A stretch of 64,000 bases of DNA from CAIYZT01 sp947461435. GTDB lineage: Bacteria; Pseudomonadota; Alphaproteobacteria; Rhodobacterales; Rhodobacteraceae. Where the stretch lies: NCBI GenBank assembly GCA_965284435.1, contig OZ260083.1:744001-808000 (forward strand), read 5' to 3'. The notes under the pieces were generated by a model, which saw nothing but the letters and a program-made list of their open reading frames with translations, had not been told where the DNA came from and made no database searches. Below, in pieces: positions 34,789 through 42,862 of this stretch. The first letter of the stretch is position 1, and every line of letters starts with the position of its first letter. The translations under genes were made by a program, and so were the position numbers.

Positions 34789-36195
34789 ATGGCCGACAGC
34801 CCATTCAAGAGTTTCGTTGTCTTTGCAGAAATGCGGACAGGGTCAAATTTTCTGGAGGCAAATCTGAACGCAATCCCGGGCATCCGCTGCCACGGTGAGG
34901 CCTTCAATCCCTATTTTATCGGGGGTGAGGGCAAGCAAGAATATCTGGGCGTTGATATTGTGACCCGAAATACGGATCCGGGGCGTCTGTTGGCGGCCAT
35001 GACTGAACAGACCAAGGGGATCGCGGGGTTTCGCTACTTTCACGATCATGACCCACGGGTGTTCGATCTGGTGATGGACGATCCCAGCTGCGCCAAGATC
35101 GTGCTGACGCGCAATCAATTGGAAAGCTACATTTCCTGGAAGATCGCGATGGAAAGCGATCAATGGTGGATGGCGAATACCAAACATCTGAAAACGGTGC
35201 GTCCTAAGTTTGATGGCGAAGAATTTGTAAGCCGTGTTGAAGGCTTGCAAGGCTTTCAGAAAAAGCTGCTCAACCGGCTGCAAACCAGCGGGCAGACCGC
35301 CTATTACATTGATTACGAAGACATTCTGGATCTTGAGGTTCTGAACGGTCTGGCGGCTTTTCTGGGGGTGAAGGTTCAGGTCAAAGATCTGGATTTCCGG
35401 TTCAAGAAGCAAAACCCCGAGGCCTTGGAAAACAAGGTGTCAAATCCGGTAGAAATGGCCAAAAGTCTGGCCAAGATTGACTGGTTCAATCTTTCCCATA
35501 CCCCCAATTTCGAACCGCGCCGTGCCCCAGGCGTGCCGCAGTACATGGCGTCATCTGGTGCGCCCTTGCTGTTCTTGCCAATCCGGTCCGGCCCTGAGAG
35601 TCGGATCAAGAAATGGCTGTCTGGCTTTGGCCCGATGTTGCCGAACTTTGACCGCAATAGCCTTCGCGCTTGGCGCGCGGCCCATGCGGGCCATCGCAGC
35701 TTTACGGTGCTGCGCCACCCCTTGGCCCGGGCGCATACGGCCTATGCCGAGTTTTTGCGCAAGGAATGGATGCCGGAACTGCGGCCCTATTTGAAGCGCG
35801 TGCACAAGTTCATCTTGCCGCCCAAAGGCGAGGGTTTTGAAGATTTGGCCGAGTTTCGCGCCGGACTTCTGGTATTTCTGGATCTGATAAAACACATCGC
35901 CGCGGGCCGGACGGAACTGCGCACGCCGGCACAGTTTGCAAGCCAGTTCATGACCTTGCAAGGCTTTGGCCAATTGCAAAGCCCTGATCATGTGCTGCGC
36001 GAAGACCAATTGGAAATGGGTCTGGCCTATATCTTGCGCGACCTTGGGGTAAATGCGCCCGACCTTCCACAAGACCAAGACTTGGCGCAGCACCCTTTGT
36101 CGGCGCTTTACGGGCCTGATCTGGAAGAGGCTGCCCGCGCCGCCTATGCCCGGGACTATGAGGCCTTTGGGTTTGGCGACTGGAAACCAGTTTAG
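34789..36195 (+). CDS. Two-module sulfotransferase-like protein
   Basis: The 468-residue protein appears to hold two sulfotransferase-like modules. The first has a PAPS 5'-phosphosulfate loop pattern, FAEMRTGSNFLEANL (11-25), and IVLTRNQLESYISWKIA, as in Stf0/NodH-type enzymes. The second has SFTVLRHPLARAHTAYAEFLR (from 304), the 3'-phosphate-binding motif of family 2 sulfotransferases, and begins near LLFLPIRSGPESRI. It would transfer sulfate from PAPS to a glycan. Whether both modules are active is open. It ends the glycosyltransferase unit and overlaps ptsN (convergent) by 4 bp. Confidence 0.75.
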   Translation: MADSPFKSFVVFAEMRTGSNFLEANLNAIPGIRCHGEAFNPYFIGGEGKQEYLGVDIVTRNTDPGRLLAAMTEQTKGIAGFRYFHDHDPRVFDLVMDDPSCAKIVLTRNQLESYISWKIAMESDQWWMANTKHLKTVRPKFDGEEFVSRVEGLQGFQKKLLNRLQTSGQTAYYIDYEDILDLEVLNGLAAFLGVKVQVKDLDFRFKKQNPEALENKVSNPVEMAKSLAKIDWFNLSHTPNFEPRRAPGVPQYMASSGAPLLFLPIRSGPESRIKKWLSGFGPMLPNFDRNSLRAWRAAHAGHRSFTVLRHPLARAHTAYAEFLRKEWMPELRPYLKRVHKFILPPKGEGFEDLAEFRAGLLVFLDLIKHIAAGRTELRTPAQFASQFMTLQGFGQLQSPDHVLREDQLEMGLAYILRDLGVNAPDLPQDQDLAQHPLSALYGPDLEEAARAAYARDYEAFGFGDWKPV

Positions 36196-36656
36196 GCCGC
36201 TTGCGAGCTGCGCGATTCGGTCAAGATGGCGTAAAGTTTATCGGCTTCGGAGTTGGCCCGCAGTTTGGTGCAAATCGACATGTCCCGCATGGTGCGCGAC
36301 ACCAGCGCCAAGGCCTTCAAATGTTCCACGCCTGAATCCTTGGGTGCCAAAAGGGCAAAGATCAGGTCCACAGGCTGCCGATCGACAGAATCGTAGTTGA
36401 GTGGCTTTTCAAGGCGCAGAAATATTCCGCAAATGCGGTCGACCTCTTCAAGACGCGCATGGGGCAGGGCCAAACCATGTCCAACGCCCGTGGGTCCAAG
36501 CGACTCGCGCTCTTGCAGACCGTCAACGACCGTGGCCGCGGGCAGACCATAGGCCTGCGCCGCTATTTCGCTCAGCTCTTGAAACAAGCGTTTCTTGGCC
36601 GGTATCTGGCTTATGAACCGGACCGCAGCCGGGATCAGCAGTTTTGAAAGTTCCAT
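36192..36656 (-). CDS. ptsN: Nitrogen-regulatory PTS enzyme IIA (PtsN)
   Basis: The 154-residue protein is the IIA-Ntr phosphocarrier with its phosphorylated His66 in GVGHGLALPHARLEEV. It signals nitrogen, potassium and carbon status in the cytoplasm rather than moving sugar. It follows hpf by 35 bp, the order seen in many proteobacteria. Confidence 0.93.
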   Translation of the reverse strand: MELSKLLIPAAVRFISQIPAKKRLFQELSEIAAQAYGLPAATVVDGLQERESLGPTGVGHGLALPHARLEEVDRICGIFLRLEKPLNYDSVDRQPVDLIFALLAPKDSGVEHLKALALVSRTMRDMSICTKLRANSEADKLYAILTESRSSQAA

Positions 36657-36691
36657 CGGCTACGATCAGTCCTGACTTATACCCAATCGGG

Positions 36692-37267
36692 TTACTTGCT
36701 ATTGCGCGGGTCAATCCAGCCGATATTGCCATCATCCCGCCTGTACACAACATTTACCCCGCCGTGTCCCTCGTTCCGAAAGACCAGCATTTTTTGGCCT
36801 GCGAGTTCGAGTTGCATGACGGCTTCGCCCACGGTGATCGCCGGAATCTTCGTCTCCATCTCAGCAACCACGATGGGTTGCAAGGTGGAGGTGTCGGTAT
36901 CCTCAAGCTCATCGTCAGCGGCGAGGATATAGGACGAACCACCACCGAACTCAACAGGTTCCGGACGGTCCCGATGATGGTTGCGCAGGCGGCGCTTGTA
37001 GCGGCGCATTTGTTTGTCCATCTTTTCGCGGCATGATTCAAAAGCCGCATAGATTTCAGTAGCATGGCCTTTAGCGGCGGCAGAAAGCCCGGTGGAAAGG
37101 TGGATCGTCGCCTCGCAGAAGTATTCATGTGCCGCTTTGGAAAAGATGATCTGGGCATCCGTCGGACGCTGAGCGTATTTCTCGATGACCTCGCCAAGTT
37201 CGGCTTTGACATGGGTCTGAAGGGCTTCGCCGATATCGATATGTTTTCCGGTGATCTGGTAGCGCAT
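36692..37267 (-). CDS. hpf: Ribosome hibernation promoting factor, long form
   Basis: The 191-residue protein starts MRYQITGKHIDIGEALQTHV. It has the N-terminal ribosome-binding domain (1-100) with the basic MRRYKRRLRNHHR, a linker, and the C-terminal dimerisation domain PAITVGEAVMQLELAGQKMLVFRNEGHGGVNVVYRRDDGNIGWIDP that defines the long form. It joins two 70S ribosomes into inactive 100S particles in stationary phase. It lies between lptB and ptsN; rpoN, often found here, is absent. Confidence 0.93.
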   Translation of the reverse strand: MRYQITGKHIDIGEALQTHVKAELGEVIEKYAQRPTDAQIIFSKAAHEYFCEATIHLSTGLSAAAKGHATEIYAAFESCREKMDKQMRRYKRRLRNHHRDRPEPVEFGGGSSYILAADDELEDTDTSTLQPIVVAEMETKIPAITVGEAVMQLELAGQKMLVFRNEGHGGVNVVYRRDDGNIGWIDPRNSK

Positions 37268-37435
37268 GTTACCTCCTGCGGCAGTTGGGCCAGAACCGGG
37301 ACCCGATGGGGCACAGTGTGGCCGTAAAACGAATGAAGGGGGGGTTAAACCGATCCTGAAGATGCACCGAGACAGCCGTTGTCCCTTGGTCCGCTAAGGG
37401 CCGCACCTGCTTTGCAATCTGGCTTCGAAAAGCTT

Positions 37436-37458
37436 CCATCCCTCTCATTTGGGGATGG
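37436..37458 (-). terminator. Hairpin after lptB
   Basis: CCATCCC and GGGATGG form a 7-bp stem around nine bases. On the minus strand it is followed by AAGCTTTTCG, a weak T run. It lies 46 bp after the lptB stop, in the 237-bp gap before hpf, and may end the lpt transcript. Confidence 0.45.
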
Positions 37459-37504
37459 GTGGGGGCTGTTGTCAACTGCCCGCTGAGCGCGATGTGACGT
37501 TTCG

Positions 37505-38260
37505 TCAGATGATGCGAAAATTTTCGCCCAAGTAGACGCGGCGAACCATTTCATCGCGCACAACTTCATCAGCCGTGCCGGCCATCAGAACCTTGCCATC
37601 ATGCAGGATATAGGCCCGGTCCACGATATCCAAGGTTTCGCGCACGTTGTGATCTGTGATCAGAACCCCCAGACCGCGCGATTTAAGTGTTTGAACCAAA
37701 TGCCGAATCTCACCAACGGCAATCGGATCGACGCCTGCAAAGGGTTCATCCAAAAGAAGATATTTCGGATTTGCCGCCAAGCAGCGTGCAATTTCCACAC
37801 GGCGCCGCTCGCCACCCGACAGGGCCAAGGCCGGGGCTTGGCGCAGATGGGTGATCGAAAAATCAGACAAGAGTTCTTCCAGCTTCTCGCGCCGTTTGTG
37901 CCGATCAGGTTCTGAAATCTCCAGAACCGCCATGATGTTGTCTTCGGCCGACAACCCCCGGAAGATAGACATCTCTTGCGGCAAATATCCGATTCCCAAA
38001 CGCGCACGCCGATACATCGGCAGGGCGGTGACATCACGCCCATCAATCAGCACTTGCCCGCCTTCGGGGGTCACCAAGCCGGCAATGGAATAAAAGGTGG
38101 TGGTCTTGCCACATCCATTCGGGCCAAGAAGTGCCACGACTTCGCCGCGCATCAAATCCAAAGAGATATCGCGGATCACGAGGCGTTTCTTGTAGGATTT
38201 GCGCAGATTGCGCACGTGCAGGCCCGATGTGCACTCGGTCACGGTCAATGCCGGTGGCAT
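37505..38260 (-). CDS. lptB: LPS export ABC transporter ATPase LptB
   Basis: The 251-residue ATPase powers lipopolysaccharide extraction from the inner membrane with LptFG and LptC. Motifs: Walker A GPNGCGKTTT, Q-loop YLPQEMSIFRGL, signature LSGGERRRVEIARCL, Walker B YLLLDEPFAGVDPIAV and the H-loop in ITDHNVRETLDI. It overlaps lptA by one base. Confidence 0.96.
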   Translation of the reverse strand: MPPALTVTECTSGLHVRNLRKSYKKRLVIRDISLDLMRGEVVALLGPNGCGKTTTFYSIAGLVTPEGGQVLIDGRDVTALPMYRRARLGIGYLPQEMSIFRGLSAEDNIMAVLEISEPDRHKRREKLEELLSDFSITHLRQAPALALSGGERRRVEIARCLAANPKYLLLDEPFAGVDPIAVGEIRHLVQTLKSRGLGVLITDHNVRETLDIVDRAYILHDGKVLMAGTADEVVRDEMVRRVYLGENFRII

Positions 38261-38754
38261 CAGTTGCCACCGGGCAGGAAAGTGGTGGTGACGCGGCCTT
38301 CGATTCTGCCGGTTCCGTCTGACAGGTTCACCACAAGGGTTTGTCCGGAAATGGCGGCACTGCCCTGCGTCAAGATAACATCGCCCGTCAAGGTAACCTG
38401 TGCGGCGTCGATAAGATACGTGGCGGTTTGGGCCTGCGCGGCGTCATTGCCGGCCTTCAGAAGAACGCCGCCAGAGGCGATCAACTGCTTTATGCCTTTG
38501 CCGTCTTCGGCATATTCAATGGTGACTTCACCTGCGGTGATCACCATGTCGCCCTGCGATATGCGGACCTCACCGGAAAAGGTGGCACTATTGGTGGCTT
38601 GGTCGACCGCAAAGCTGTCGGCCGTGACTTCGACCGGAAGTTTGGGATCTGCGCGCAGGCCCCCAAAATCAATGTTGCCTTGCTGCGCAAAGATCGGAGT
38701 GGCCAGCATCAGTGCCAAAAGGGCCGCCAGACGAAACATTCTTGGAAACCCCAT
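38260..38754 (-). CDS. lptA: LPS transport periplasmic protein LptA
   Basis: The 164-residue protein has a signal peptide (ending ATPIFAQ) and the OstA-like beta-jellyroll pattern: VTADSFAVDQATNSATFSGEVRISQGDMVITAGEVTIEY. It bridges LptC and LptD in the periplasm. It is overlapped by lptB and preceded by lptC, in the conserved order. Confidence 0.9.
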   Translation of the reverse strand: MGFPRMFRLAALLALMLATPIFAQQGNIDFGGLRADPKLPVEVTADSFAVDQATNSATFSGEVRISQGDMVITAGEVTIEYAEDGKGIKQLIASGGVLLKAGNDAAQAQTATYLIDAAQVTLTGDVILTQGSAAISGQTLVVNLSDGTGRIEGRVTTTFLPGGN

Positions 38755-38771
38755 ATACCCAATCCTTGGTT

Positions 38772-39383
38772 CTATGGCTGGTATAGCAGCCGCACGCGGC
38801 CCTTGAAAACCATCAGATATTGGTGCGGGCTGTCTTTTGCCGGGCTGGTGTTCAAAGTGCCAGAGGTGACAGCGCCCATCGGCCCGGAAAGCCGCACCCC
38901 CCCGAACCCAAGGATGTTTGTTCGATCCAGACTGATCTGACCTTCGGTGAACGACAGCTCGTACCCGCTTGAGACTGACAGCGAGACGCCCCCAGTCAAA
39001 AGCACCTGCTGGGCCGAGACATCAAGCCGGGCCTCGCCTGCCGTCAGACGCGTTGTGATCCCGTCTGGGGTTTCCAAGATCCCTGTCAAATCGCGCGCAA
39101 GGCCGCCAAGATCGCTGCCCGCAGTGCCGGGCAGTGCCTCGCGCGCGCTGAAGGTCAACGCGGCGCCATCGGCCGTCATTCCGGCAAACGACGGGCCGGA
39201 TAATCGCGGTTCGCGCAATAGATCTGCCACATCAACGTCAGCATAAGGAATGGCGTCATCGTGGCGGTTGGAGGTTGAAACCAGAAAGAGCGTGGACAAG
39301 ATGGCAAGGGCCAAAAGCGGCAGAAAAATCTTCAGACCGGCGACCGTCCGCGAATGCAGGTTGTCACGGGTCATCGATGCCAT
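38772..39383 (-). CDS. lptC: LPS export membrane protein LptC
   Basis: The 203-residue protein, from the ATG at 39383, has one N-terminal transmembrane helix (GLKIFLPLLALAILSTLFLV) and a periplasmic LptC-like beta domain (ALTFSAREALPG, GEARLDVSAQQVLLTGGVSLS). The start overlaps the kdsD stop by one base. It docks LptA on the LptBFG complex. Confidence 0.88.
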   Translation of the reverse strand: MASMTRDNLHSRTVAGLKIFLPLLALAILSTLFLVSTSNRHDDAIPYADVDVADLLREPRLSGPSFAGMTADGAALTFSAREALPGTAGSDLGGLARDLTGILETPDGITTRLTAGEARLDVSAQQVLLTGGVSLSVSSGYELSFTEGQISLDRTNILGFGGVRLSGPMGAVTSGTLNTSPAKDSPHQYLMVFKGRVRLLYQP

Positions 39384-40357
39384 CAGATCACGCCGGCACG
39401 CAGGCAATCGTGGATATGAACGATTCCAATGGCCGTTTGCGTGCCCGGTTCGACCACGAAAAGGCAGGTGATCTTGCGATCGTTCATGATGGCAAGGGCC
39501 TGTTCTGCCAAAGCCGCAGGTGCGACCGTGCGAGGGGCGCGCGTCATCACATCGCCTGCAAGCATGGCCAGAAGTCCCGCCATGTGTCTGCGCAGGTCGC
39601 CGTCCGTGATGATACCCAGAAGCTTGCCATGGGAATCTGTAACGCCAACCACGCCAAAGCCCTTTTGGCTGATCTGCAAAAGCGCCTCTGACATGGGTGT
39701 GGTTTCGGTGACCAAGGGCACATCAGAATGCATCAGATCACGCACCTTGAGGAGTTTTGCCCCCAATTTGCCGCCGGGGTGAAACATGCGGAAATGTTCG
39801 GGGGTGAACTGCCGATGTTCCATCAAGGCGATGGCAAGGGCATCGCCCAAGGCCAAGGTCATCGTCGTGGAGGTTGTGGGTACAATGCCGGTGTCGCACG
39901 CTTCGGCCGCCGGGGGCAGAAGGATCGCCACATCGGCTTGGCGCATCAAGGTGCTTTCGGCGCGTGCCGCAACGGCGATCAAGGGAATGCCAAAGCGGCG
40001 TGTATGGGCGATGATATCAGCCAGCTCGCTTGTTTCGCCCGAATTGGACAGGACCAACACCACATCCCCTTTTGTGACCATGCCTAAATCACCATGGCTT
40101 GCCTCAGCGGGATGTACAAAATGTGCCGGCGTGCCGGTCGAGGCGAAAGTGGCCGCGATCTTGCGGGCAATATGGCCCGACTTGCCCATGCCAGAGACGA
40201 TCACGCGCCCTTTGGACGCAAGGATCAGGGTAACGGCCTGTTCAAAACTGTCACCCAGACTGTCGCCCAGCATGCTCAACGCCTCGGACTCGCGGGCGAT
40301 GACGCGGCGGGCGGTTTTCAAAAAATCAGTGGTGGAAGAGGTCATTGGGTTCATCAT
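39383..40357 (-). CDS. kdsD: Arabinose-5-phosphate isomerase (KdsD/KpsF)
   Basis: The 324-residue enzyme converts ribulose 5-phosphate to arabinose 5-phosphate, the first step to Kdo. It has a SIS domain (KGRVIVSGMGKSGHIARKIAATFASTGTPAHFVHPAEASHGDLGMV) and two CBS domains (LMHSDVPLV, DVMTRAPRTV). It overlaps the RNase D gene by 32 bp at its start and lptC by one base at its end. Confidence 0.94.
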   Translation of the reverse strand: MMNPMTSSTTDFLKTARRVIARESEALSMLGDSLGDSFEQAVTLILASKGRVIVSGMGKSGHIARKIAATFASTGTPAHFVHPAEASHGDLGMVTKGDVVLVLSNSGETSELADIIAHTRRFGIPLIAVAARAESTLMRQADVAILLPPAAEACDTGIVPTTSTTMTLALGDALAIALMEHRQFTPEHFRMFHPGGKLGAKLLKVRDLMHSDVPLVTETTPMSEALLQISQKGFGVVGVTDSHGKLLGIITDGDLRRHMAGLLAMLAGDVMTRAPRTVAPAALAEQALAIMNDRKITCLFVVEPGTQTAIGIVHIHDCLRAGVI

Positions 40358-40940
40358 AGCCCATCAGGTCCAAACAGGCCCGTGTTGGCAAAAAGTCAAA
40401 GCAGGACTGGGCAAGCGCAAGCCGATCTTCGCGGATCAAGATTGCTTCAAGCGCGATCTTCAATTTGTGAAGGTACAAGACATCTGAAGCGGCATAGTCA
40501 CGCTGCGCCTCTGTCAGGGTTTCGGACCCCCAATCGCTTGTTTGTTGGGCCTTGGAGACGTCAACGCCGACATATTCGGCCAGTAGGTATTTCAGTCCGT
40601 GGCGGTCGGTATAGGTGCGGATCAGGCGCGAGGCGATCTTTGTGCACCAGACCGGCGCCGTGGTAATGCCAAATGCATTTTTCAAAGCAGCGATATCGAA
40701 ACGTCCAAAGTGAAACAATTTCAGAACTTTTGGGTCGGTCAAAAGCCGTATCAGGTTTGGCGCAGTGGTTTGGCCCTTGGTAATCTGCACCAAATGCGCA
40801 TCGCCCTTGCCATCCGACAACTGCACCACGCAAAGGCGGTCTCGGCGGGGGTCAAGGCCCATGGTTTCGGTATCAATGGCAACGATATCCCCAAAAGACA
40901 CATTGGCGGGCAGATCGTTCAGATGCAGGTGAATGGCCAA
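40326..40940 (-). CDS. Short ribonuclease D-type 3'-5' exonuclease
   Basis: The 204-residue protein has the DEDDy exonuclease motifs: DIVAIDTETMGLDPRRDRLCVVQL, LFHFGRFDIAALKNAFG and the YAASDVLYLHKL motif with tyrosine and aspartate. It lacks the HRDC domains of full RNase D, as is normal for this short alphaproteobacterial group. The start is TTG 40940 (MAIHLHLNDLP); no ATG exists before the domain. It is first in the kdsD-lpt unit, with a 32-bp overlap into kdsD. Confidence 0.86.
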   Translation of the reverse strand: MAIHLHLNDLPANVSFGDIVAIDTETMGLDPRRDRLCVVQLSDGKGDAHLVQITKGQTTAPNLIRLLTDPKVLKLFHFGRFDIAALKNAFGITTAPVWCTKIASRLIRTYTDRHGLKYLLAEYVGVDVSKAQQTSDWGSETLTEAQRDYAASDVLYLHKLKIALEAILIREDRLALAQSCFDFLPTRACLDLMGYDEPNDLFHH

Positions 40941-41003
40941 AGGCGGCGTCCTTGAATGACAAAAAGGCTGCCCCCGTCCTATCTGCCCTGACAAAACGGG
41001 TCA

Positions 41004-41039
41004 ACCGCCGCGCTGCCCCTTGGGCAGGTTCGCGGCGGT
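41004..41039 (-). terminator. Large hairpin after rhaI
   Basis: ACCGCCGCG pairs with CGCGGCGGT and, inside it, CTGCCC pairs with GGGCAG, with a small bulge and a 3-base loop. On the minus strand CCCGTTTTG follows a few bases later. It lies 9 bp after the rhaI stop and before the RNase D gene, so it probably ends the rhaI transcript. Confidence 0.65.
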
Positions 41040-41048
41040 CATGACCTG

Positions 41049-42323
41049 TCAAACGATACCGCCGCCTTGGCCCATGACTTTGGGGCGAATAGCGGCGACG
41101 CGCGCCCGGTAACCTGCAGCTCTGAACGTGGCCACCGGATCGATTGCGCCGCCAGCGTCAAGCCGGGCCATCGCAAGGATCGGTTCTACATCCGTGCGAA
41201 AGCCGGTTTTCAACTGCGTCGTGGCCATCAGCGCATCATTGTCATCCTGCGCCGCGTGCAGCGCCGCGCGGTCTACCAATAATGCCTGAGCATAGGCGCG
41301 TTGCACTTCCATCGCCGAGACCATCAAACTTTCGATGGGGTCGGTGACGTTGTGGCTTTGATCCAGCATATGGGCCGGGGTGAAGCCGGGCTTGCCTTCG
41401 GCTTCGACCAATTCGTTGAACACAAGGAACAGACGGTAGGGATCGACAGAGCCGGTATCCAGATCATCATCGCCATATTTGCTGTCGTTAAAGTGGAAGC
41501 CGCCGAGTTTTTGGCGCGAAATCAGGCGGGCCACGATCATTTCAATATTGGTGTTTGGCGCGTGGTGGCCAAGATCAACCAGACAATAGGCCTGCGGGCC
41601 CAGTTCGGTGGCAATGATATAGTTCGTGCCCCAGTCTTGCAAAACGGTGGAATAGAACGCCGGCTCGTACATCTTGTGTTCGGTGAACAGGCGCCAATCG
41701 GGCGGAAGGCCCGCATAGATGGCGTGAAGGCTGTCCATGTACCGATCAAACTGGCGCGTGAAATCCTGTTGGCCCGGGAAGTTGGTGCCGTCACCAACCC
41801 AAACCGTCAGGGCCTTTGATCCCAGCTTTGCCCCAATTTCGATACATTCCAGATTGTGTTCAACCGCCTGCATCCGCGTCGGCGCATCGGCATTCGAGAC
41901 GGAGCCGTATTTGTAGCTGCTGCGCTGTTGCGGCTGATCCTGAAAGGTGTTGGAATTCATGGCATCAAAGCCAAGCCCCAGGTCTGATGCTTTTCCAAGA
42001 AGGTCGGCCGTCGGGGCTTTGTCCCAGGGGATATGCAAAGACACGGTGGGCGTTGCGCGGGTCAACTGCTGAATCACGCCGCAATCTTGCAGTTTGTCAA
42101 AGATATGCCGCGGCTCGCCTTCACCGGGAAAGCGGGCAAAGCGTGTGCCGCCTGTCCCCACGCCCCAAGACGGGATCGCAATGCCGTAAGCGCCCACCTT
42201 TTTCTTGATCGCGTCGATGTTGAATCCGCGGCGGGCCAAGTGTTCACCCAAGGCAGCATAATCAGATTGCAATGCGGCAAGGCGACGTGCGTTTTGGGCT
42301 TCAATCAGGGATTTTTCGATCAT
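41049..42323 (-). CDS. rhaI: L-rhamnose isomerase, RhaI type
   Basis: The 424-residue TIM-barrel isomerase converts L-rhamnose to L-rhamnulose. It matches the Pseudomonas/rhizobial type: AIPSWGVGTGGTRFARFPGEGEPRHIFDKL, LTVWVGDGTNFPGQQ, FTEHKMYEPAFYSTVLQDWG and DLGHHAPNTNIE, with the metal-binding Glu, Asp and His residues. The start ATG 42323 is preceded by AAGG, which overlaps the end of a small upstream open frame. A rhamnulokinase and aldolase are not in the window. The GH78 rhamnosidase gene lies 3 kb away. Confidence 0.92.
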   Translation of the reverse strand: MIEKSLIEAQNARRLAALQSDYAALGEHLARRGFNIDAIKKKVGAYGIAIPSWGVGTGGTRFARFPGEGEPRHIFDKLQDCGVIQQLTRATPTVSLHIPWDKAPTADLLGKASDLGLGFDAMNSNTFQDQPQQRSSYKYGSVSNADAPTRMQAVEHNLECIEIGAKLGSKALTVWVGDGTNFPGQQDFTRQFDRYMDSLHAIYAGLPPDWRLFTEHKMYEPAFYSTVLQDWGTNYIIATELGPQAYCLVDLGHHAPNTNIEMIVARLISRQKLGGFHFNDSKYGDDDLDTGSVDPYRLFLVFNELVEAEGKPGFTPAHMLDQSHNVTDPIESLMVSAMEVQRAYAQALLVDRAALHAAQDDNDALMATTQLKTGFRTDVEPILAMARLDAGGAIDPVATFRAAGYRARVAAIRPKVMGQGGGIV

Positions 42324-42328
42324 TTTGG

Positions 42329-42511
42329 CTACCTTGTGAAGGCTAGGACGTTACCCGCATCGATGTTCGGGATCTTGCCCGTCGATTTGGCTGAAAGGTC
42401 AGAGGCATTTGGAAAGATGCCGTTTTCATCGCCGTCTGGGAAGACAGAACGTGCAGCCTCAACGCGGTCAGCGTCTGTTTCTTGACAGCCCGCCTTGGCC
42501 GCGATTGACAT
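42329..42511 (-). CDS. Small unidentified open frame before rhaI
   Basis: A 60-codon frame starts at ATG 42511, seven bases after a strong ribosome site (GGGGGAGG), and ends 5 bp before rhaI, so its end overlaps the rhaI ribosome site. The product begins MSIAAKAGCQETDADRVEAA and matches no family I know. It could be a translated leader for rhaI, a small protein, or the two ends of a gene joined by an internal deletion. An in-frame GTG or ATG further up would add about eleven residues. Confidence 0.45.
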   Translation of the reverse strand: MSIAAKAGCQETDADRVEAARSVFPDGDENGIFPNASDLSAKSTGKIPNIDAGNVLAFTR

Positions 42512-42862
42512 CGGATCCTCCCCCGGTTCAGGCCAATTTGGCAAATCCCTTGGTTAAGTCAATCAAAAACGATCAGCTTCGATCAGGGCTTGCAGCGTCT
42601 GAAAAATGGATGAGCGAATATGATCGAACATGATTGCCATTGGCCCGTGGACGGGTGAAAAGTGACAACGGGGATCGGCCAACCAACTGATGACGCTAAT
42701 GGTGCGGGGGTGCGCGCGGTGCCCCTTCCCGAAACAACCCGGCCCCATTTGCCCCCTTGGAGAGGGGCGGCAAGATCGCTACCACTAACCCAACCCTGAT
42801 TGACCCGAAGGTTTGGCCCCGGCTGCACCGAACCGGGCCGCCCTGAGTAGCTGGATTGACCC
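42512..42862. other. 351-bp intergenic region between rhaI unit and lldD
   Basis: This divergent region must hold promoters for the rhaI side and for lldD, but I see no convincing -35/-10 pair and no operator like the TATACGTATA dyad found upstream of the rhamnosidase. Short open frames on both strands here have no ribosome site or family resemblance and are left out. Confidence 0.5.
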
